Assembly: GCA_001752465.1 (NCBI GenBank)
Contig: MDJB01000023.1
Coordinates: 1-64,000 of the forward strand
Direction of reading: 5' to 3'
From: Haemophilus quentini
GTDB lineage: Bacteria; Pseudomonadota; Gammaproteobacteria; Enterobacterales; Pasteurellaceae
DNA length: 64,000 nt
Shown here one piece after another: positions 57,402 to 64,000 of the stretch (its first letter is position 1; every line of letters starts with the position of its first letter). The position numbers and the translations under genes are program-made. The notes below the pieces were generated by a model that worked only from the letters and a program-made list of their open reading frames with translations, made no database searches and had not been told where the DNA came from.

Positions 57402-58244
57402 ATGAAAATTGGCTTGGTATTAGAAGGTGGGGCGATGCGAGGCATGTACACCGCGGGTGTACTAGATATCTTCTTAGATAAAGATTTTTGGGTTGATGGT
57501 ATCATTTCTGTTTCTGCAGGTGCATTGTTTGGTGTTAATTATCCTTCTCGGCAAAAAGGGCGGGCAATTCGTTACAACAAGAAATTTATATCAGATAAGC
57601 GTTATATCAGTTTTAAAAGTTTGGCGAGCACAGGCAATATCGTGAATAAAGATTTTGCTTTTTACGAAGTACCTTTCAAATATGATGTGTTTGATAATAA
57701 AACCTTTAAAGAATCAAATATAGATTTTTATGTAGCTGTGACTAATTTACAAACTGCGCAAGCGGAATATGTCAAATTAATAGATCCTTTGGCGCAAATG
57801 GAGGTATTGCGTGCTACTTCTGCTATGCCTTATGTTTCTCGTCCTGTTGAGATAGACGGGATTCCTTATTTGGATGGTGCCATTGCGGATTCTATTCCTG
57901 TCGAACAAATGCAGAAGCTAGGATACGATAAAATCATTGTTATTCTTACCCGAACTTTAGATTATAGAAAATCTAAGCCAATGGCTTGGATTGCCAAATG
58001 GTTTTATCGACGTTATCCACATTTTGCAGATGCCGTAAATCAGCGTTATGCCATGTATAATCGACAAGTTGAAAATGTGATTAAGCTAGCAGAAAAAGGC
58101 GATATTTTTGTTATTCGACCTTCTGTTGATTTGAAGATTAAGCGCATTGAAAAAGATCCCAATAAATTGCAGGCAATGTATGAGTTGGGTATAAAAGATA
58201 TGCAATTACAGTGGGAAAATTTATTGGACTATTTAAATCGATAA
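57402..58244 (+). CDS. Patatin-like phospholipase (YjjU type)
   Basis: A 280-aa patatin-domain protein. The oxyanion-hole motif LEGGAMRGMYTAGV is at about residues 7-20, and the catalytic Asp motif DGAIADSIP near 167. The nucleophile serine lies in ISVSAGAL near 45, so the usual G-X-S-X-G reads S-X-S-X-G. I start at ATG 57402, preceded by GGAAGAAG; the frame is open back to 57285, which overlaps lptG. Lipase activity is likely from the family, but substrate and role are unknown. Confidence 0.8.
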   Translation: MKIGLVLEGGAMRGMYTAGVLDIFLDKDFWVDGIISVSAGALFGVNYPSRQKGRAIRYNKKFISDKRYISFKSLASTGNIVNKDFAFYEVPFKYDVFDNKTFKESNIDFYVAVTNLQTAQAEYVKLIDPLAQMEVLRATSAMPYVSRPVEIDGIPYLDGAIADSIPVEQMQKLGYDKIIVILTRTLDYRKSKPMAWIAKWFYRRYPHFADAVNQRYAMYNRQVENVIKLAEKGDIFVIRPSVDLKIKRIEKDPNKLQAMYELGIKDMQLQWENLLDYLNR

Positions 58245-58250
58245 TAAAAA

Positions 58251-58289
58251 AAATGGATTAAACCTTTTACCGTTTAATCCATTTTTTAT
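58251..58289. terminator. Convergent terminator between the patatin-like gene and letB
   Basis: A 13-bp perfect stem AAATGGATTAAAC / GTTTAATCCATTT with an 8-base loop has A and T runs on both sides. Confidence 0.85.
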
Positions 58290-60932
58290 TTATTGTGGTA
58301 ACGCGCCGCTTCCCCAAGTTTGCACTTCTTCAGGGCGTTTTATTTGAAGTAAGAAACGTTTGTTTGGCTGCGCCTGTGGTTGAATTTCTTTTTCTGCTGG
58401 TGTGGAGAAAGAAATGCCACCTTTTAGTAGTTGTTGAACACTTCCTGTATTAAATGCCGCACCTTTCCAGCCTAAGCTAAAGTCATAGCCTGATGCAATC
58501 CAAAACTCTGTATTTTGTCGAACAAGATGACTATATTTCGGCATGATTGCGATATGCACTAAGACGCGATCACCAAGACTGTTAAGCTCAAATTTTTTCA
58601 CGGTACCCACTTCTACGCCTCGATAAAGAATTGGTGAACCTTCACTTAAATTCATGGCATCACGTGTTTCTAAAATAAATGGCGTACCATTACTAAATTT
58701 ATTACGTTGTGGCGCTGTTTGAGCTAAATTGAATTGTGTTTTTGCTTTACCATTCCCAATTTCAATATCGATATAAGGCTGTAATAGGCTATCAAGGTTA
58801 TCTATTTCACCTGCTGAAATTTGTGGTGAGATAATTGTAAAGTTAGAACCTTCTTTTGCAATCATATTCATATAATTAGGGTTGATTAACGCTTTTGCAG
58901 TGATGCGTTTAGATTTTGTATCAAGCTGAATACTGTCAATTTGCCCCACGTCTAAACCCAAATAGCGCAGACTCATTCCTTTGCTCAGATTGGTTGCATC
59001 ATCTGCCGTTAAGGTGATTGCAAGCCCGATGGATTTTGCATAACTTTCATTTGCGTAAAGTGTTCGATTATTGCCTGAACCACTATTATCAAAGCTAATC
59101 GCACCTTTTAATGAACGCGCAAGTGGCGTCGCTTGAATGCTAATTCCTTTAGGTGTGATATCAATTTTCGCCGCACTTTCTACCCAAAAACGGCTTTTAT
59201 CGGTCAACAAATGTTGATAGGCGGGATAAATATAAACCTCCACATCAAAGCTATTAGTTTTAGGTTTAATATTTAAAATTTTTCCCACCTCAAATTGACG
59301 ATATAGTACGAGAGATCCTTTATCAATGCTTGGTAACGTTTGGGTGTGTAAGGTTATCGTTGGTGTAAGAATATTTCCAATGATGCCATGTTCAGCATTA
59401 CTAATATTTTGATAAAGCGGATAGCTATCTTTAGCTTTTCCCTGACCTTGTTTCGTTAATACTCGTACGCCACCTTGTAACCATTTTTCTGGTGTCGCGG
59501 ACTCAAAACGCAATCCGTCTAGTCCAACGCTGATATCAAAGTTGGTAGCTGCGACAAATTGTGTGTTTTCGTGAATTAAATTACGATATTCGGATGCAAT
59601 TGCTGCCTTAAATTGCACACCATTTACATCCACTTTTTGTGAAATAATTTGTCCGATTGGCATGTTGTTATAAAACACATTTTGCCCTTCACTTACACCA
59701 TAATTTTCTGGTGCAGTGAGTGTTAAAACTAATGTATTAGGTGCATTGAGTAATAACTCATTTTCTTTAATGACATCAAATTGATGCTTAGTTTCACCAT
59801 CTCCAGCAATGACATCAAAATATTCGCCACGAAAGAATTTTTTTGGATCTGCTAAATTACCAAGATCCGTTTTTTTATTACGAAGTACGATTTTGCTATT
59901 CGCTTTAAATAAGGAGGCTTGGTTTGGAGCTATCAATAAACTGCCTTCTAAAATTTCATCGTTATTTTCAACCGCACTTATTTTAGAAAGAATCCCGATA
60001 GGATTGTCTTGAGAATAAACTTCAGTCTGTCCTGCAACGAGACCAGCGGATGCTGGAATATTTACGTTGACTTCAATCCCACGTTTTGCGGCTTTTAAAT
60101 TGGTATAGAGCGTGAAATGACTATTTTCATCTGCCTTTGGGCTGTCAGCTGGAGAGTCAAAAGAAACAGCACCTTGTACAACTGCATTTAAACTTTCTAC
60201 ATTTAGATTTAAACCTGACGGGCTAATGTTAGCGTTAATGCCACTAATGTTCCAAAAACGTGAATCTTTTTTCACAAACTGTGCATAGGCTTTATCAATC
60301 ACAACATCTATTTGCACTTTATTGTCTTTATTAATGCGGTAATCGTAAATTTTTCCTACAGGTAGTTTTTTAAAATAGACGGATGCACCGATGGAAATTG
60401 AGCCTAAGTCATCAGAAATTAAGTGAATCAATAAATCTCCAGGCGAAACTTGGGCAATGGGGCCTTGTTCTTCCGCAATAAATTCATCTTCGCGATCGCC
60501 ATCACCTGGTTGAAGAGTGATGTAATTGCCTGATACGAGAGAATCTAAACCTGAAATTCCTGCAAGTGAAACATTTGGTTGAACAAGCCAGAATTTTGTA
60601 TTTTCACGCAAAATACTTGATGCTTCAGGATTGATATTGGCAATAACTTCCACTTTTTGCATGTTATCTGTGAAATTTACTTTTTTCACCACACCAATTT
60701 GTAAACCTTGGTAGCGAACTTGTGTTTTATCCGCAACGATACCAGAACCATTGGTAAAGGTAATCGTGATGCTTGTGCCACGTTCCTTAACAATTTGGAA
60801 GAATAAAATTGCCCCAATACATAATGCAATAAAGGGAAGTAACCAAAATGGAGAAATACGACGAGTTTTTCGAACTGCCGCTGTCATTTCTGTATGTTGA
60901 TCTTTCATTGAAGAACTATTTTTCTCTGTCAT
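58290..60932 (-). CDS. letB: MCE-domain lipid-transport protein LetB
   Basis: An 880-aa protein with one N-terminal membrane anchor (about residues 29-47) and seven consecutive MCE domains. I count the repeated core seven times, for example GSGIVADKTQVRYQGLQIG (first) and MNLSEGSPILYRGVEVG (last). Seven domains and this length match E. coli LetB (YebT, 877 aa) rather than PqiB (three domains). LetB forms a long hollow tube thought to carry phospholipids across the periplasm. It overlaps letA by 17 bases. Older annotation of this Haemophilus gene as pqiB is therefore less apt. Confidence 0.92.
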   Translation of the reverse strand: MTEKNSSSMKDQHTEMTAAVRKTRRISPFWLLPFIALCIGAILFFQIVKERGTSITITFTNGSGIVADKTQVRYQGLQIGVVKKVNFTDNMQKVEVIANINPEASSILRENTKFWLVQPNVSLAGISGLDSLVSGNYITLQPGDGDREDEFIAEEQGPIAQVSPGDLLIHLISDDLGSISIGASVYFKKLPVGKIYDYRINKDNKVQIDVVIDKAYAQFVKKDSRFWNISGINANISPSGLNLNVESLNAVVQGAVSFDSPADSPKADENSHFTLYTNLKAAKRGIEVNVNIPASAGLVAGQTEVYSQDNPIGILSKISAVENNDEILEGSLLIAPNQASLFKANSKIVLRNKKTDLGNLADPKKFFRGEYFDVIAGDGETKHQFDVIKENELLLNAPNTLVLTLTAPENYGVSEGQNVFYNNMPIGQIISQKVDVNGVQFKAAIASEYRNLIHENTQFVAATNFDISVGLDGLRFESATPEKWLQGGVRVLTKQGQGKAKDSYPLYQNISNAEHGIIGNILTPTITLHTQTLPSIDKGSLVLYRQFEVGKILNIKPKTNSFDVEVYIYPAYQHLLTDKSRFWVESAAKIDITPKGISIQATPLARSLKGAISFDNSGSGNNRTLYANESYAKSIGLAITLTADDATNLSKGMSLRYLGLDVGQIDSIQLDTKSKRITAKALINPNYMNMIAKEGSNFTIISPQISAGEIDNLDSLLQPYIDIEIGNGKAKTQFNLAQTAPQRNKFSNGTPFILETRDAMNLSEGSPILYRGVEVGTVKKFELNSLGDRVLVHIAIMPKYSHLVRQNTEFWIASGYDFSLGWKGAAFNTGSVQQLLKGGISFSTPAEKEIQPQAQPNKRFLLQIKRPEEVQTWGSGALPQ

Positions 60933-62166
60933 AAATTTTCCAAATTAATCGACTATCAAATTGTGAGGTTGAAATCATGCTGCAAAATACGGCAGCTCCG
61001 AAGTAAAATGCGCCGGGACCAACGGTAAAATTAATAATTTCACCGCGTGTTACTAGTGACATCATTAAGGCTAATACAAATAAATCGAGCATCGACCAGC
61101 GTCCAACGAAATGCACAATATGTAATAAACGTATTTGCCATTTTATAGAATGTCTCCATTTGAAATGAACACAACTTAGTAAGTAAAGTAAGATTGCTGC
61201 TTTACTGATTGGGACAAAAATACTCGCAAAGAATACCACGAAAGCAACAAAATAACTGCCCATGTTAACAAAAGAAATGACACCAGATATTAATGTATCT
61301 TCAGAGAGCGAACCTGTTAAATAAATGCCTGATATGGGTAATAAATTTGCTGGGAAAAGCATAACAATCCCAGCAATTAAACTTGCCCAAGTGCGTTGTA
61401 ACTTAATATTATCTGAAATATGAACAGGCGATAAGCAGCGCGGACATCGTGGGTTGTTCTTTTTATCGTGATGAATACCATTTTTTGAAAATGTATAGTT
61501 ACAAGCATCACATAATTCAATGTTTTTTGCATCATAAGCTGGTTCATTTTCTGGATAAAACTCTTTCCACAATGCTTTAAGGTTTAATTTTATAAAAAGT
61601 AAGGTTGTCAAAAGTGCGGTGAAAATGAAAGGAATTAAATAAACATTAATTTCCAGTATTGCATATTCACGTACTTTGAACATCGTTACACCTAGCGCGA
61701 CTAAATATACATCAAACATAACCCAAGGTTTTATATAACCTAAAAAAAGCAAAACACTGCGAGGTTTAATATGCAAAATTTTTGCAATCCAGAGCATGAT
61801 GACTAAAATTGCAAAGGTAATTGGCATGACAACAGCACAGATAAACACCATAAAAGCAGTGTATTCATAGCCTGCCACTGACATTTTCCAAATACCTTCC
61901 CAAATAGAAGCATCAATTTTTACATCTAATAAATGAAGACTTAATAGGGGATACCCCAAGGCAAATGGCATCAAAATAAGGATCGATAAAGCAACCATTG
62001 CGCAACGATGAACAGACCAACGCCCACCTGTCGCTAAATGGTGATGGCAACGTGGACATTCAGCTTGTTCATCTTTGTTTAATATTAAAGGTGTCGTTAC
62101 ACTAGCATCACATTCTTCGCATTTTATAATTTGAAATGATTTTTGTGTGAGGTTTGATTCTTGCAC
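60916..62166 (-). CDS. letA: LetA inner-membrane protein (PqiA family)
   Basis: A 416-aa partner of LetB. Two zinc-ribbon pairs are visible: CEECDAS with CPRCHHH in the first 43 residues, and CDACNY with CPRCLSP near 220-245. Each is followed by about four membrane segments, so the protein is a tandem repeat as in PqiA/YebS. LetA is thought to hand lipids to or from the LetB tube. The stop overlaps the start of letB, indicating tight coupling. Confidence 0.92.
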   Translation of the reverse strand: MQESNLTQKSFQIIKCEECDASVTTPLILNKDEQAECPRCHHHLATGGRWSVHRCAMVALSILILMPFALGYPLLSLHLLDVKIDASIWEGIWKMSVAGYEYTAFMVFICAVVMPITFAILVIMLWIAKILHIKPRSVLLFLGYIKPWVMFDVYLVALGVTMFKVREYAILEINVYLIPFIFTALLTTLLFIKLNLKALWKEFYPENEPAYDAKNIELCDACNYTFSKNGIHHDKKNNPRCPRCLSPVHISDNIKLQRTWASLIAGIVMLFPANLLPISGIYLTGSLSEDTLISGVISFVNMGSYFVAFVVFFASIFVPISKAAILLYLLSCVHFKWRHSIKWQIRLLHIVHFVGRWSMLDLFVLALMMSLVTRGEIINFTVGPGAFYFGAAVFCSMISTSQFDSRLIWKIYDREK

Positions 62167-62345
62167 GAAAGATTATCTTTTATTCGATTGTTAAAAACGG
62201 CGCATTTTAGCCTTGTTTAAGTATATATGGGAAGTGATCTTGACTATTTTTGTGCGAAATTTATTCACAATGTTTTGATTCATTGTAAATTTTGTAAAAA
62301 GTGCGATAAACTAAGTCGGTTTATATTTACCCTAGGATAACTAAC

Positions 62346-62984
62346 ATGACTGATTCTCAATCTGGCGTTCAGACCACTGATGTGCAAGTAAATTCACAAA
62401 AATTAACCAATACAAAAGATATTATTGCGTATTTGGCTGAAAAATTCCCACTTTGCTTTATTTTAGAAGGCGAAGTAAAACCATTAAAAATTGGTCTGTT
62501 CCAAGATTTAGCGGATGTATTACAAGATGATGAGCGTGTAAGCAAAACTCAGTTGCGTCAGGCTCTTCGTCAATACACATCAAATTGGCGTTATTTACAT
62601 GGCTGTCGCGAAGGCGCAGTGCGCGTAGATTTACAAGGTAATCCAGCTGGCGTGTTAGAAGCTGAACATGTAGCCCATGCAGCTCAACAGCTTGCAGATG
62701 CTAAAGCGCGTGTTGCTGAAAAGCGTAAAGCCGAAGCTGCAGCGAAAAAAGCTCAACAAAAACAACGCCCACGTAAACCTGCAAATAAAAATGCTAAACA
62801 CTTCAATAAGCCGTCATTAAGTGCGGTTGATTTTTCACAAATTTCTGTTGGTTCTGTGGTGAAAGTGAAAGCTGGTGATCATGCGAAAAAAGCAACTGTG
62901 GTGGAAGTTCTAAAAGATTCAGCACGTGTTCAACTTGAAAACGGTTTGGTTATGAGTGTAGCTGCAGATCGTTTATTTGCATAA
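62346..62984 (+). CDS. proQ: RNA chaperone ProQ
   Basis: A global RNA-binding protein. The 212-aa product has an N-terminal FinO domain (about residues 25-125), a basic and Ala-rich linker (about 125-155) and a C-terminal Tudor/KOW-like domain (VGSVVKVKAGDHAKKATVVEV in part). An uptake signal falls in the linker codons (62819-62827). prc follows after 27 bases, as in E. coli. Confidence 0.95.
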   Translation: MTDSQSGVQTTDVQVNSQKLTNTKDIIAYLAEKFPLCFILEGEVKPLKIGLFQDLADVLQDDERVSKTQLRQALRQYTSNWRYLHGCREGAVRVDLQGNPAGVLEAEHVAHAAQQLADAKARVAEKRKAEAAAKKAQQKQRPRKPANKNAKHFNKPSLSAVDFSQISVGSVVKVKAGDHAKKATVVEVLKDSARVQLENGLVMSVAADRLFA

Positions 62985-63011
62985 TGATTTATTTTTTACT
63001 CGGGAAAGGTT

Positions 63012-64000
63012 ATGAGATCTAATATTTCAAAAAATGTGATTACTAGCGCATTGTTATCGGCATTGTTAATCGGCTCTGTGCCTGCTTTTGCTGTGCAGCC
63101 TAAATTAAAACTGAGCGATATTACTATTCCAACAGCAAGCGAAGCGAATCAGTTGGCGACTAAGCGTGCAACGACTCGATTAACCCAATCGCATTATCGA
63201 AAGATCTCATTGGATGATGCTTTTTCTGAGAAGATTTTTGATCGTTATATCAAAAATATTGATTTTAGCCATAATACCTTTTTGCAATCTGATGTAGATG
63301 AACTTCGTCAAAAATATGGCGCTAAGTTGGATGACCAGTTAAATCAAGGTGATCTTTCTGCTGCTTTTGATATTTATGATGTAATGATGAAGCGTCGTTA
63401 TGAACGTTATACTTATGCGTTGTCTTTATTAGATAAAGAGCCTAATTTGAATGGCCAGGATCAAATTGAAATTGATCGTGAAAAAGCGGTATTTCCGAAA
63501 AATGAAGAGGAAGCTAATAAACTTTGGGAAGAACGAGTAAAAAATGACATTATCAATCTTAAATTAAAAGATAAAAAATGGTCAGAAATTAAAACAAAAC
63601 TCACCAAACGTTATAATTTGGCAATTCGCCGTTTAACTCAAACGAAGGCAGATGATATCCTTCAAACTTATTTAAATGCATTTGCTCGAGAAATTGACCC
63701 TCATACCAGCTATCTTGCACCAAGAACCGCGAAAAGTTTTAATGAAAGCATGAATCTTTCTCTTGAGGGGATTGGCGCAACGTTACAATCAGAAGATGAT
63801 GAAACCAGCATTAAGTCACTTGTTCCTGGCGCACCAGCGGAGAAAAGTAAAAAATTACATCCTGGAGATAAAATTATTGGTGTGGGCCAAGCAACAGGCG
63901 AGATTGAAGATATCGTTGGCTGGCGTTTAGAAGATATCGTTGAGAAAATCAAGGGTAAAAAAGGCACAAAAGTGCGGTTGGAAATCGAACCGTCTAAAGG
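63012..64000 (+). CDS. prc: C-terminal (tail-specific) protease, partial
   Basis: Open from ATG 63012 to the right edge of the window, so only the first 329 codons are seen. A signal peptide ends AFA near residue 28. The following helical region and the beginning of a PDZ domain (EGIGATLQSEDDETSIKSLVPGAPAEK in part, near 250-277) match Prc/Tsp, which degrades periplasmic proteins and trims PBP3. GGGAAAGG precedes the start. The catalytic Ser-Lys lies beyond the window. Confidence 0.93.
   Translation, partial: MRSNISKNVITSALLSALLIGSVPAFAVQPKLKLSDITIPTASEANQLATKRATTRLTQSHYRKISLDDAFSEKIFDRYIKNIDFSHNTFLQSDVDELRQKYGAKLDDQLNQGDLSAAFDIYDVMMKRRYERYTYALSLLDKEPNLNGQDQIEIDREKAVFPKNEEEANKLWEERVKNDIINLKLKDKKWSEIKTKLTKRYNLAIRRLTQTKADDILQTYLNAFAREIDPHTSYLAPRTAKSFNESMNLSLEGIGATLQSEDDETSIKSLVPGAPAEKSKKLHPGDKIIGVGQATGEIEDIVGWRLEDIVEKIKGKKGTKVRLEIEPSK

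Overview
The window is 64 kb of Pasteurellaceae chromosome, almost certainly Haemophilus influenzae or a very close relative. It is AT-rich, and I counted roughly sixty exact copies of the 9-bp Haemophilus uptake signal sequence (AAGTGCGGT or its complement), about one per kb. Gene content (zevAB, mtsZ/torZ-type S-oxide reductase, lav-type autotransporter, modEABC, letAB) and protein sequences fit the same group. About 50 protein genes look intact. There are two tRNA genes, no rRNA, no CRISPR array and no insertion sequence that I can see.

Layout: 1-4.3 kb holds uvrB, a DnaA-box cluster, tRNA-Asn and the zinc genes zevBA. 4.3-4.6 kb holds a perfect FNR site followed by a probable small-RNA gene. 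4.6-16.1 kb is housekeeping: ettA, a SirB2-like protein, tmcA, a 57-aa ORF, mfd, a DegQ-type protease, accD and folC. 16.2-19.4 kb is a broken, phase-variable autotransporter gene resembling lav. 19.6-21.5 kb is sanA and metX with a MetJ operator. 21.8-24.9 kb is a mannose-family PTS operon (IIAB, IIC, IID) followed by a broken small membrane-protein gene. 24.9-31.5 kb is argG (ArgR boxes), a frameshifted purC (PurR box), mrcB, yacL, erpA and map. 31.5-36 kb is a torE-torY-torZ-torD respiratory operon with FNR and NarP sites. 36.2-44.7 kb is glnD, wecA, tRNA-Gly, orn, rsgA and ptsH-ptsI-crr. 44.7-51.1 kb is manA, a stomatin/NfeD pair and the modE/modABC locus. 51.3-64 kb is a BCCT transporter with a structured leader, pepA, lptFG, a patatin-like protein, letAB, proQ and the start of prc.

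Functional threads: ptsH/ptsI can feed the mannose PTS, and manA would take mannose-6-P into glycolysis, so a full mannose route is present in this one window. modABC/ModE supplies molybdate needed by the TorZ-type molybdoenzyme, whose operon carries an FNR site at exactly -41.5 and a NarP-type 7-2-7 site. Regulation by MetJ, ArgR, PurR, ModE and FNR can be read directly from operators.

Five single-base frameshifts stand out, shared between lav, purC and the ORF behind manZ. Three lie in short homopolymers, so some may be sequencing errors. The lav start region is separately out of frame through a GCAA repeat, which is a true contingency mechanism.
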